The notes under the pieces were generated by a model, which was not told where the DNA came from, made no database searches, and saw only the letters and a program-made list of their open reading frames with translations. Made by a program: the position numbers and the translations under genes. DNA of 36,706 nt from Bacteroidetes bacterium QS_3_64_15 (GTDB taxonomy: Bacteria; Bacteroidota; Rhodothermia; Rhodothermales; Salinibacteraceae): contig PXTN01000020.1 of the NCBI GenBank assembly GCA_003022565.1, positions 1 through 36,706 on the forward strand, given 5' to 3'. This document shows positions 25,956-33,985 of this stretch, in pieces. Numbering within the stretch: position 1 is the first letter of the stretch; each line of letters begins with the position of its first letter.

Positions 25956-26633
25956 CTAACGGAGCGAATCCTCGTTACGGGTCCCATCCTGCTCCAGTTC
26001 GTCGAGGATGGGGCGGATCGTGTTGGACGTGAAGCCGCGGCGGCGGAGATAGCGGTACATCTTCTGCCGACGGCGCCGCGGATCGTCCTCTCCGGCCAGG
26101 CGCGGCCACCGTTTCTCGGCGTGGGTCCAGGCCGCCGCCGTCACGTCTACCTCCGCAAAGAGCTCGTCGACTGCCGCGTCCGCCAGGCGCCGGTCCACGC
26201 CGCGTTCTGTGAGCTCCCGCCGGATGCGCACCGGCCCGTACTTCTTGCTGGAGAAGCGGTTGTGCGCGTAGTCGTGGGCGTACGCCTCGTCGTCGAGGTA
26301 CTCCAGTTCGTAGAGGCGAGCGATGACGTCCTCAATGACCGGGGACGGAACGTCTTCCTGCCCGAGCTTTCGGCGCACCTCCTCCTCCGTGCGCGGCTTG
26401 TACGCGAGGTAGTCGAGCGCCGTCTGCTTCGCGTCGACGTACTGCTCGTCCCGCTCAAGCTCGCGAGCCTTCTCGGGCGTAAGGGTTGCGCCCACCTGCA
26501 GGGAATGTTTTACCACGAGGTCTTCGTGGATCCCGAAGGCAAACTCGCCATCGAGATAGACGGACACCCGATCATCGTTGTGGACCTGAGATTCGAGACG
26601 TGTAATCGTTCCGCTCGTCGCAGCGTCCGGCAT
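25956..26633 (-). CDS. recX: Regulatory protein RecX
   Basis: RecX binds RecA filaments and limits or modulates recombination. The product has 225 residues. 'AKQTALDYLAYKPRTEEEVR' and 'IEDVIARLYELEYLDDEAYA' are the first helix repeat, with 'RFSSKKYGPVRIRRELTERG' and 'RRRQKMYRYLRRRGFTSNTI' the following ones. The N-terminal ~65 residues form an extension with 'YLDGEFAFGIHEDL', common in Bacteroidetes-type RecX. recA is not in the window. The stop codon directly abuts the start of the permease gene, and the upstream gap carries the heptamer array at 26666-26744. Confidence 0.92.
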   Translation of the reverse strand: MPDAATSGTITRLESQVHNDDRVSVYLDGEFAFGIHEDLVVKHSLQVGATLTPEKARELERDEQYVDAKQTALDYLAYKPRTEEEVRRKLGQEDVPSPVIEDVIARLYELEYLDDEAYAHDYAHNRFSSKKYGPVRIRRELTERGVDRRLADAAVDELFAEVDVTAAAWTHAEKRWPRLAGEDDPRRRRQKMYRYLRRRGFTSNTIRPILDELEQDGTRNEDSLR

Positions 26634-26665
26634 TTCGCGAAAAAAGGTCTACTGTCAAACAGATA

Positions 26666-26744
26666 TTTCGTATTGCGGATTTCGGGACACGTCTCACGTT
26701 CCACGTTTTACGCATCACGCAACACGAAATACGCAACACGAGAC
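26666..26744. repeat. Heptamer array with inverted halves upstream of recX
   Basis: Bases 26689-26744 are eight consecutive 7-base units starting with ACG (for example ACGTTCC, ACGCAAC twice, ACGAAAT). Bases 26666-26686 are three units in the opposite orientation (TTTCGTA, TTGCGGA, TTTCGGG). The two halves can pair imperfectly, matching 15 of 18 bases. The array lies 33 nt upstream of the recX start and 73 nt downstream of the DUF4249 gene's stop. The 4141-4168 array uses the same unit. Confidence 0.8.
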
Positions 26745-26817
26745 GAGCCGAAGGCGACTCACGAGGTAAATACGCAACGAGTCGCGCCTGGATTCCCCAT
26801 CGGAAAACACAGACCCT

Positions 26818-27774
26818 CTAATGGGACCAACACTGCTCCCCCCCCGCCGTGACGGCGTTCCGCAGGGAATCAGTGGCCACCGCCGTGGCGATGCCAAGTC
26901 CCCCGTCGACGTTGGAGATAGGCTCGCGGCGCTCCGGGTCGCCCCGGCTCCGGGCAAAGGCCGCAAACGACGTGTCCCCCCGCGTGAGGGTGACAGTGAG
27001 ATCGTGCCGGGGAAACGCCGAGGTACTGTCCTCCACGGGCACCGCATAGACGCCCGTCCATGCTCTCTGGCCCTCCCGGCGACGGAACTGGTCTTCGCGC
27101 CGCACGTCGACAGGCTGCAAGAAAAAGTTGACGACACGGGACGCGGACTCGGTCGTGTCGGGATTGAGCTGGGGCCGCACCCAGTGCGTTGTGTCCTCTC
27201 CCGCCACCAACGGGTCCGCCGGCCAGTGCAGCGACACGTCGACCGGATAGAGGTAGCCCTGCTCGGCCGGGATGTCGAGCGAGTCGCGGCGGAGGGAATC
27301 GACGCGAATTGTCTGAACCGGCTCCGGTGGCACCTCGACGCACACCTCGCTCAGCTCTATGGGAGGCGGGGTCGTGCCTCGGGCCTGTGCTTCCTCGCCC
27401 TGCCACCGGGCCGAGAGACGCCATGGAACCCGATCGGGCACGTCCCCGACCTCCGAGACGGGCACGTACCGGCCAGGGCGATGGTCGGATTCCTCGTACG
27501 ATACGAGCTGCCCATCGAGGACGAGCTCGACGGTGCCTCCCTGCGCTGCGTTTGCCCGTCGGTCACCCGGATCGGTCAGGGAGCGCGTCTGCCGGAGCGT
27601 AATTGTGGGGAGGGGACGGTCCGTCTCCAAAAACGCCTCCACCACGAGCGACTGCCGGTCCACAGGCCCCGTGACGTCGCACCGCCCCAGCATCAGAACC
27701 AGGACCAGCCCCACTACGACCAGGAGCCTTTTCCCCGTCTTTCGCAGCACGTGCCGCTCGTCCTTTCCGTCCAT
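26818..27774 (-). CDS. DUF4249-family secreted protein (partner of TonB receptor)
   Basis: The 318-residue product has a basic N-terminus and a hydrophobic segment (residues 17-30) ending at Cys32 ('VLVLMLGRC'). It therefore looks like an envelope lipoprotein, but Arg precedes the Cys, which weakens the lipobox. 'SLVVEAFLETDRPLPTITLR' and the beta-rich body fit DUF4249, a family found beside TonB-dependent receptors in Bacteroidetes relatives. It may cap or assist the receptor at the cell surface. It is last in a four-gene minus-strand set (sigma, FecR, receptor, this), 45 nt after the receptor. The order suggests co-transcription. Confidence 0.8.
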   Translation of the reverse strand: MDGKDERHVLRKTGKRLLVVVGLVLVLMLGRCDVTGPVDRQSLVVEAFLETDRPLPTITLRQTRSLTDPGDRRANAAQGGTVELVLDGQLVSYEESDHRPGRYVPVSEVGDVPDRVPWRLSARWQGEEAQARGTTPPPIELSEVCVEVPPEPVQTIRVDSLRRDSLDIPAEQGYLYPVDVSLHWPADPLVAGEDTTHWVRPQLNPDTTESASRVVNFFLQPVDVRREDQFRRREGQRAWTGVYAVPVEDSTSAFPRHDLTVTLTRGDTSFAAFARSRGDPERREPISNVDGGLGIATAVATDSLRNAVTAGGEQCWSH

Positions 27775-27795
27775 CCAACTTCAGGCTTTTACACC

Positions 27796-27819
27796 GTTCA
27801 ACCTTCTAACCTTCAACCC
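27796..27819. repeat. Octamer array between receptor and DUF4249 genes
   Basis: GTTCAACC, TTCTAACC and TTCAACCC fill the last 24 of the 45 bases between the two genes. They directly abut the receptor's stop codon (27820-27822). Confidence 0.65.
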
Positions 27820-30468
27820 TCACAACTCCATCTCCAGTTCCAGGAGCGGAAGGAGCGGAAGCCCACGCTGGCGATTCACGTTGACTCCCGTGTCCGTAGG
27901 CTGGTACGTCTGGTCGAGAATGTTATTACGACCGGTCGCATTGTAGACGTTCAGGGTGGCCGTCCAGTCCGCAGAAAGCAGCTGGAATCGATAGCCCACC
28001 GTGAGGTCCATGCGGAGATAGGGGGGAAACCGACCATTGTTCACCCGTGGACGATGCAGATACGTCGTGGGCGCCGTCTCCGTCGGGTCCCCCAGGCGGT
28101 AGCGGGCCACCGGCACGGTCGTCGGGTACCCGCTGCGCCACTCAGCAGCGATCGTCGCATTCCACGCTCCGCCCTCCCACCCAAGGGTGGTACGCATGGA
28201 AAGGGGCACGTCGAGGCTGGAGGGTCGCCAGCGCAGTCCCGACGGCTGTCGGGACGGGGTCCGCACGAACGTCCGGCCGGCACTCATCACGAAACGGGCC
28301 CTCCATGGCGGTTGCTCGAAGACGGTACTAAACTCAAGGCCGAAGGCCCGCTCGGTGGCGGTCACGTACTGCCCGAGCAACGCGCCCACCTTGATGCCCG
28401 GCCCTTCGATGTCGTCTTTCTCCTGAAAAGCATCGGCGGGCACCAGGGTGTTGCGCGTCTCTCGCGCGTACGCGCCGACCTCCAGGCCCCATCCCGGCTG
28501 CAGTTGGGTCTGTGTCCCGAATCCGATCTGCCCCCCCACCGCAGGCTGTACACGGTCACTCGACGGAACCCATCGGCTCGACACTAGATCGTACACGAGG
28601 GAGTGCCGGTCGCGGAGGCGGTGTAGATACTGCACGTGTATGCCCGCACTCCCCTCAAGAGCGAGCCACCGGGGATGCACCACATACTGCGCGTTCAGTC
28701 GGGGCGCCAGGTGAACGTGGTTGCCGTCACTGAAGTAGCTGGCCCGCACTCCCGGCTCCACGGTCCACTGAGGCGTAGGGGTCCAGGTGTCCTGCAGGTA
28801 GCCGGCCACCTTCACGGCATTCAGCCGACTCTCCTGCGCTTGGCGCGTACTCGTGCCCCCGGAACGCTGGAGTTCGCTACCGAGCGTGCTCTCAAACTGG
28901 AGGGCCGACACTTGTACCCCTCCCGTCAGGACGTGACTCACCGAGTGGTGGTAGTCGACGTGCATTTTGAGCCCGGCGTCGGACAGCCGAACGCGGTAGT
29001 CGGAGGACAGGGAGGCGGTCGTCGTTGGCTGCACGAACGACGCCTCCTGGGCGCGATACCGGGAATAGTACGCCGTCGTGGTCACGAACGTCTCGTCCCC
29101 GACGAGGTATCGGTGCTGTCCGCTGAGCGCCCGATTGTCCCAGTTTTGAGCGACCTCAAACAACAGATCGGCCGGGCGGAGCCACGACGAGAAGTCCAGC
29201 GAAAGATCGAAGGGGAGGCGAAGGTCGAGGTCGTCTCGGCCGTGGTAGTAGCTCAGGGAGAGACGGTGGGTTTCTCCGAATCGGTGCGTAAGCTTCGCGC
29301 TGGTGTCGAAGAAGTAGTACCCCGTGCGCAGCGTGTCCCGTCGGCCGTTTGTGCCGGTGACGGGATGCTGACGCCCAATCAGTTTGTCCAGGTAGGAGCG
29401 CCGCCCCGACAGCATGAACGAAGTGGAGGGCGTCAGAGGGGTCTCGACCCGAAATCGTCCGCTCAGCACGCTGAGTGCCGCCGCGGCTTTCGGCGCTTGG
29501 CGGCTTCCGTCTTTCATCTGGGCGTCGAGCACGGACGAGAGACGTCCGCCATACTCTACGGGGAACGTCCCCCGGTAGAGGTCCGTCGAGTGAAGCGTTT
29601 TGGTCTGGAACGTTGAGATAAGGCTAAAGGCGTGCCACGGGTGGTAGACGGGTGCCCCGTCGAGCAAGTAGAGATTCTGATCGGGATTGCCCCCCCGAAC
29701 ACTGAGCCCGCCGCTGGTCACGCCCGACTTTCGGATTCCCGGGGTCCACTGGAGGGCCCGAAACAGATCCGGTTCCCCGAGCGAGGGCAGACGATCGAGC
29801 TGATCCAGCGCGACTGCCATCATGCCGGGCAGCCGTTCACCCTCGTCGATGCTCGTCGATCCCGCCTCCACGACGACCCCCTCCGACTCGATGGGCGTTT
29901 CGGCCAGGGCAATGCGGACGGGGTCCTGCCCAGCCGTGAGCGTCGTATCCACGCTCTGGTATCCGAGGTAGGAGATGCGCACCTCGTAGGCCTCGGGGGG
30001 AAGATTGGGGACGACGAAGTATCCGTCCTGATTGGTCGTGGTGCCGGCCGTAAGCTCTGTGAGATGCACGTGGGCCCCGGGCAATCGCTCTCCAGTTTCC
30101 GCATCGAGCACGTATCCGTTGAGGGGGACCCGGGACGTGTTCTCCTCGTTCTGCTCAGGAGACGCGACCACGAGCACGTACTGACCACGGCGCACGCGCT
30201 CGGCCCGCACGCCGGTCCCGTCGAGCACACACTCGAGTGCAGCGGCCCGGTCGGAGCCGTCGTACGTGCAGCTCGTGGTTCGGTCCCGCACGAGCCGATC
30301 GGCGTAGACGAGGTCGAGGTTGGTCTGAGTGCGGACCTGATCGAGGGCCGTCTCTAAGGCCGCGTCACTCACGCGGATTTCGATGGGCGCCTGTGCCCGG
30401 GCATTCGCACCGCCAAGGGTCCCCATCCCAACCAGCGTAATGATGATCACAAGCAAAGGACGCGGCAC
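27820..30468 (-). CDS. TonB-dependent outer-membrane receptor with STN signalling domain
   Basis: The 882-residue receptor imports a ligand across the outer membrane using TonB energy. After a signal peptide (1-25, ending 'GANARA') comes an STN domain (about 28-102, 'ALETALDQVRTQTNLDLVYA'). A carboxypeptidase-regulatory-like repeat follows (about 118-200, 'GYVLDAETGERLPGAHVHLT'), then the plug (about 205-310, 'GGLSVRGGNPDQNLYLLDGA') and a 22-strand-type barrel to the C-terminus. STN domains contact FecR-type anti-sigma factors, which fits the upstream fecR and sigma genes. Ligand is unknown. The palindrome at 28236-28255 lies in the barrel-coding part. Confidence 0.92.
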   Translation of the reverse strand: MPRPLLVIIITLVGMGTLGGANARAQAPIEIRVSDAALETALDQVRTQTNLDLVYADRLVRDRTTSCTYDGSDRAAALECVLDGTGVRAERVRRGQYVLVVASPEQNEENTSRVPLNGYVLDAETGERLPGAHVHLTELTAGTTTNQDGYFVVPNLPPEAYEVRISYLGYQSVDTTLTAGQDPVRIALAETPIESEGVVVEAGSTSIDEGERLPGMMAVALDQLDRLPSLGEPDLFRALQWTPGIRKSGVTSGGLSVRGGNPDQNLYLLDGAPVYHPWHAFSLISTFQTKTLHSTDLYRGTFPVEYGGRLSSVLDAQMKDGSRQAPKAAAALSVLSGRFRVETPLTPSTSFMLSGRRSYLDKLIGRQHPVTGTNGRRDTLRTGYYFFDTSAKLTHRFGETHRLSLSYYHGRDDLDLRLPFDLSLDFSSWLRPADLLFEVAQNWDNRALSGQHRYLVGDETFVTTTAYYSRYRAQEASFVQPTTTASLSSDYRVRLSDAGLKMHVDYHHSVSHVLTGGVQVSALQFESTLGSELQRSGGTSTRQAQESRLNAVKVAGYLQDTWTPTPQWTVEPGVRASYFSDGNHVHLAPRLNAQYVVHPRWLALEGSAGIHVQYLHRLRDRHSLVYDLVSSRWVPSSDRVQPAVGGQIGFGTQTQLQPGWGLEVGAYARETRNTLVPADAFQEKDDIEGPGIKVGALLGQYVTATERAFGLEFSTVFEQPPWRARFVMSAGRTFVRTPSRQPSGLRWRPSSLDVPLSMRTTLGWEGGAWNATIAAEWRSGYPTTVPVARYRLGDPTETAPTTYLHRPRVNNGRFPPYLRMDLTVGYRFQLLSADWTATLNVYNATGRNNILDQTYQPTDTGVNVNRQRGLPLLPLLELEMEL
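28236..28255. repeat. Dispersed palindrome, copy 5 (inside receptor gene)
   Basis: GTCCCGAC-GGCT-GTCGGGAC is a perfect 8-bp inverted repeat. It encodes 'PSRQPSG' on the minus strand, in a probable extracellular loop of the barrel. It keeps the reading frame. Confidence 0.7.
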
Positions 30469-30703
30469 GGGCGTCGCTGGGGAGAGCCGGAGAGAAAGGC
30501 AAGCAGTGTCTTACTCTCCGTCCGCGCCTTCGTTCGGGCGTGAGAAAATGAAGAGGGACCGGCGGCAGGACGTATCAAGTCCGCCCGCAGGGAGGCTCGG
30601 CCTCCGGAAATGGATGTGGAGGCCAGCGCCTTTCAGAAATACAGTTGATCGCCTTATTCCCAGCGCGGCACGGTCCGTCGCTATCTTCCCCGAGAACGCG
30701 TCC
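30469..30703. other. fecR-receptor gap with a small hairpin
   Basis: The 235 bases between the fecR stop and the receptor start hold no gene. A 6-bp hairpin GGAGGC-TCG-GCCTCC lies at 30591-30605. The gap is long enough for a second promoter driving the receptor, perhaps recognised by the ECF sigma factor of this locus. I cannot identify its -35/-10 boxes. Confidence 0.4.
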
Positions 30704-31906
30704 TCAGGAGCCAGGCACAAGCCGGTAGGTGCCGTTTTCCGTACGCACCTCCGCCCCAAGCGTGCGGGCGATCGTCTCGAAAACCTGCGATACCGGCTGC
30801 TCGCGCTCGAAGGTGCCCGTGACCGGCTCCTCGGCCAAGGCCGGCGCCACTGTGACGGAAACGCCGTAGTGCGCACCCAGGCGCTGAGCTATCGTTTTGG
30901 TGGGCACCGACCGGAAGACAAACAACCCGGTCCAGTTCAGCGCCTGGGTCAGGTCCGCAGGCTGGGGAGCCGACGGGGCCTGCCCGTGCCGGACTGTACT
31001 GCGCTCCCCCGGACTCAGCACCACGGACTCAGACTCTGCTTCGTCGCCCGGTTCCACCTGCACGCGTCCTTCCACAAGCACCACTTCGGTCGTGTCACTC
31101 CCTGCCGCGACGCCGAACTGTGTGCCGAGGACCTCGGTTCGTGCCGCCGGCGTGTTTACGACGAACGGGGCGTCGTCTCGGCGTACCACGTCGAAGTAGG
31201 CGCGCCCACGTGCTAGCTTAACATGTCGGTCCTCCGCCGTGCTCATCCCCGGGCCGTAGGTCAGCGTGGCTGCGCCCACGAGGCGGACGGTTGAGCCGTC
31301 TTCAAACTCCACCACTCGCTGTTCATCGGCCTCGGCCGTCACGGTGGTCCGCGACGCCTCCCCCGGCCCGTAGAAAATCGCCAACACGGCGGCCCCAATG
31401 AGGAGAGCGGCCACCGTGAGCCGCCACGCCCAACGACGCCCGGCCTTCTTCTCTCGAGATTGGGCAGGCCGTTGGGGGGATCGTTCGTCCCGGTCGGGGC
31501 GAGGGCGGCGCTCCGCAGCCTCTGCCCCGACGCGGGCCTCCTCCTGATGCTGCGCCCACACCGTCTCAAAGTCGGCGCATTCGTCCTGAATGCGTTCGAC
31601 GACCCGTTCGAGGGCCGGAACGGCCTCGATGGCCTCAGCGATGTCGTCGCGAGCCGCGTCGAGCGCGTCCTGTTCCTCGAGCGTGAACGCGCCGGTGCGT
31701 CCCTCCTGTTCGAGGGCATACAGGACGAGAAGGCGGCGATCGGGAAGACGCTCCTGAAGGCGATGTCGCAACTCAGTTCGCACATGTCGCCAGCGCGCCC
31801 ACTCCTCGGCGAGCTCCGGATTCTCGTCAAGCCGCTCCCGCAGCGCCGCCCGTCGCTCAGGCGTAAGCTCGTCCTCAAAGAGAAGCAGATCGTATCTGTC
31901 GTCCAT
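30704..31906 (-). CDS. FecR-family anti-sigma factor with long N-terminal region
   Basis: The 400-residue protein probably holds the ECF sigma factor inactive at the inner membrane until the receptor signals. One transmembrane helix is visible (about 160-179, 'WRLTVAALLIGAAVLAIFYG'). The FecR domain follows (about 190-290, 'VVEFEDGSTVRLVGAATLTY' and 'TEVLGTQFGVAAGSDTTEVV'). A C-terminal DUF4974/STN-like domain follows (about 320-400, 'TKTIAQRLGAHYGVSVTVAP'). The cytoplasmic part is ~155 residues, longer than the usual ~80, and looks like two anti-sigma-type helical units (residues 5-48 and 59-108). It lies 143 nt downstream of the sigma gene. Confidence 0.88.
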   Translation of the reverse strand: MDDRYDLLLFEDELTPERRAALRERLDENPELAEEWARWRHVRTELRHRLQERLPDRRLLVLYALEQEGRTGAFTLEEQDALDAARDDIAEAIEAVPALERVVERIQDECADFETVWAQHQEEARVGAEAAERRPRPDRDERSPQRPAQSREKKAGRRWAWRLTVAALLIGAAVLAIFYGPGEASRTTVTAEADEQRVVEFEDGSTVRLVGAATLTYGPGMSTAEDRHVKLARGRAYFDVVRRDDAPFVVNTPAARTEVLGTQFGVAAGSDTTEVVLVEGRVQVEPGDEAESESVVLSPGERSTVRHGQAPSAPQPADLTQALNWTGLFVFRSVPTKTIAQRLGAHYGVSVTVAPALAEEPVTGTFEREQPVSQVFETIARTLGAEVRTENGTYRLVPGS

Positions 31907-32049
31907 CGTCCTGTACGGGCGTGTCTGTCAGCACAAAGAACCAACCCCACAATCCGTCAAAGCTGCATCGGGATCTGGTCGGCCCTTGGATGAGAGTGCA
32001 GGGTTGAGCCGCTCTCTCTGCAAGGAAAGTAACAGTCGAGAAACTTCGC

Positions 32050-32604
32050 CTATAGCCCAAGAAACCAAACGAGAATCAGCAGGGCACTCAGCGTCTCTTT
32101 CATGGTTTCGAAGGCCCGCTTGACCTGCATCTTGACCGCCGCTTCGGTGGTATCGAGCATCTGGGCAATTTCGCGGTAGAGATACCCGTATTCGCGGAGC
32201 TCCATAATGCGCCGCGCCTTGGGGGTCAGGGCCTCAAGCGCTTTTTCCACGTCCACGTGAGCACTCCGGTCCTCCGGCTCCGTCGACCGTCCCAGGGGCA
32301 GATCAGGGTCGTGCAGGCTCTCTTTCATGTCGTAGCGCCCGCGGTAGTAATCCTGCAGCTCAAACAGTGCCGCCTTCATGGCGAACGACTTCAGGCTGCC
32401 CGGCTTTTCGAGGTCGTCAAGGCTCTTATGGATGCGCACGAGCGTGTTCTGCACCAGATCGTCTACATCGGTCTTGGCCCCGATGCGTTTAATAAAATAG
32501 CCCCGGAGGATGGGCTCCAGCCGACGAAGCAGGCTATTCCAGGCGTGCTCATCGCCGTCTTGGGCCTCACGAACGCGATCCGGATCGAACGCTGGCTCAG
32601 GCAT
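32050..32604 (-). CDS. ECF RNA polymerase sigma factor
   Basis: From the ATG at 32604 the product is 184 residues, normal for ECF sigma factors. Region 2 spans about 32-92 ('DVDDLVQNTLVRIHKSLDDL', 'SLKSFAMKAALFELQDYYRG'). Region 4 spans about 118-170 and has the helix-turn-helix 'YREIAQMLDTTEAAVKMQVK'. The 38-residue upstream extension of the frame is not conserved-looking. The last 13 residues ('LSALLILVWFLGL') are very hydrophobic. It starts a minus-strand set with the FecR anti-sigma, the STN receptor and the DUF4249 protein, which it probably controls. Confidence 0.92.
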   Translation of the reverse strand: MPEPAFDPDRVREAQDGDEHAWNSLLRRLEPILRGYFIKRIGAKTDVDDLVQNTLVRIHKSLDDLEKPGSLKSFAMKAALFELQDYYRGRYDMKESLHDPDLPLGRSTEPEDRSAHVDVEKALEALTPKARRIMELREYGYLYREIAQMLDTTEAAVKMQVKRAFETMKETLSALLILVWFLGL

Positions 32605-32736
32605 AGACGAAGAACATACCGGCGAGGGTGCATGGACGACGAGCTGAGTGAACTCGTCTCTCCTTGACTGGAAACTCGTCCTCCCAACGGCGAACTGACG
32701 GAACTCCGCTCCGTACAAGGGTTGGTACTACCGATC

Positions 32737-32898
32737 TCACGGGAGTTCCTGCATCAGGCGGACGCTCTGAAGACCCCTGTATGCTCCGAGACCAACGGCT
32801 CCGGCATACGTCCGTCCGGTCTCCTCTTTGATCCGTTTCACTCCGCCCTGCAGGCGATTCAGGGGTAGGCTACGCGGCCGATCCTGAGCGTCTCGCAT
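32737..32898 (-). CDS. Small hypothetical protein (53 residues)
   Basis: A 54-codon frame runs from ATG 32898 to TGA 32737. It reads as a plausible small amphipathic protein ('GVKRIKEETGRTYAGAVGLG', then 'YRGLQSVRLMQELP'). It lies 132 nt upstream of the sigma factor start on the same strand and 35 nt from the divergent gene at 32934. There is no homology I recognise. The coding call rests only on composition and on the absence of any other frame here. Confidence 0.35.
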   Translation of the reverse strand: MRDAQDRPRSLPLNRLQGGVKRIKEETGRTYAGAVGLGAYRGLQSVRLMQELP

Positions 32899-32933
32899 CG
32901 CAAACACTGTCCCACCTAATCTTCTGCACGACT

Positions 32934-33218
32934 ATGAGTCTGTACGATCTGCACGACGCAACGCTTAACGACATGGAAGGAGAGGGGTTCGCCTACTCCG
33001 AAAAAACTGTGTACGGCAAGGCCTACAAGGGAGTGTTCTTTGGGGAAGACGAGAAGGAAATCGAGGGGCTTGTCGACGGAGAAGAGGACGCGACGTTTGA
33101 GGGCATTCTCTACGACCGGAGTCGCGAGCGCGAGAAAAGCTTCTCGGTGGAGGTGACGGACGTGGTAAGTACCCCATCGGGTGAGCGCGCCGATTTTGTG
33201 GCCACGGAGAAGCCGTAG
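32934..33218 (+). CDS. Small acidic hypothetical protein (94 residues)
   Basis: From the ATG at 32934 the product is 94 residues and very acidic (many Glu and Asp). It has alternating strands likely to form a beta-rich fold ('TVYGKAYKGVFFG', 'ATFEGILYDRSREREKSFSV'). It has no signal peptide or transmembrane segment, so it is probably cytoplasmic. Family is not recognised. It is divergent from the 53-residue gene and converges with the RlpA-like gene, so it is probably monocistronic. Confidence 0.6.
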   Translation: MSLYDLHDATLNDMEGEGFAYSEKTVYGKAYKGVFFGEDEKEIEGLVDGEEDATFEGILYDRSREREKSFSVEVTDVVSTPSGERADFVATEKP

Positions 33219-33330
33219 GCGATGGTCCTGTCGGCGTAGACGCCGGTCTGGGGTCCGGTCCGAGATGGAAGGGGCTAGGCTCGTTCTTGGGGCCGGTCTC
33301 CCTTTCTTTTTCCAGCGACCAGCTACGCGG

Positions 33331-33810
33331 TCACCACCCCGGATCCGGGCGGGTCGGCTCCGAGGCTTCTGCCCGGGACGCCGTGCTCCCCTCCGGATAC
33401 GAGACCACCTCCAGTCGTACCTCCACGACTCCTTCTCGAATCATCTCAATTCGCTGGGCAGCAGCCTTCGAGAGGTCGATGATGCGTCCACGCTTGAACG
33501 GGCCGCGGTCATTGATCCGCACGACTACGGCGGGCGTCTCCGCGTGGTCGACCCGCGTCACCCGAACTCGAGTTCCGAACGGAAGACTCGGATGCGCAGC
33601 CGTGAGGACCTTTGGATCATAGATTTCCCCATTGGCCGTGGTGCGTCCCACAAACTTTTGGGCGTAGTAGCTGGCCGTCCCTTCCGGCTCCGGAAGGCCC
33701 CGCTCCCCAGCGTGCTGCACGGAGGCACATCCCACCACCAGCAGGCCGAACAACAGAAGTTTCCGGCCGCGGCTCCGCGCTCCCCACGTTATAACCTTTC
33801 GAAACCACAT
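33331..33810 (-). CDS. rlpA: RlpA-like septal-ring lytic transglycosylase lipoprotein
   Basis: RlpA cleaves glycan strands lacking stem peptides at the division site. The product has 159 residues from the ATG at 33810. The lipobox 'LLVVGC' (Cys28) follows a basic signal sequence. The double-psi barrel shows the family blocks: '[19 protein letters not shown]' (44-62), '[18 protein letters not shown]' (70-87) and '[20 protein letters not shown]' (96-115). There is no SPOR domain, as in short family members. It converges with the small acidic gene and is divergent from ccmF. Confidence 0.9.
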   Translation of the reverse strand: MWFRKVITWGARSRGRKLLLFGLLVVGCASVQHAGERGLPEPEGTASYYAQKFVGRTTANGEIYDPKVLTAAHPSLPFGTRVRVTRVDHAETPAVVVRINDRGPFKRGRIIDLSKAAAQRIEMIREGVVEVRLEVVSYPEGSTASRAEASEPTRPDPGW

Positions 33811-33985
33811 GACGGGTGCGGATAGACAGGCAGGGGTGCAGGATGAACGGCATTCGCCAATCAGACAACGCCCCCAGACACGAGGTTCCAAAAAAGCGCT
33901 CTCGGGCCAAATTCAGAAGGAACCGCCCTCCGCCCCGTAATTTCAAGACAGTCCGCTGATGACCTCGGTTTTCCGGCAGACTTGC

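Noticed and set aside
30591..30605. GGAGGC/GCCTCC hairpin as a terminator between fecR and the receptor
   Set aside because: It has only a 6-bp stem and no U-tract, and stopping transcription there would separate the signalling genes from the receptor. Kept only as a noted hairpin.
33232..33245. CGGCG-TAGA-CGCCG hairpin after the small acidic gene as a terminator
   Set aside because: It has a 5-bp stem and no U-tract, so it is too weak to call in DNA of this GC content.
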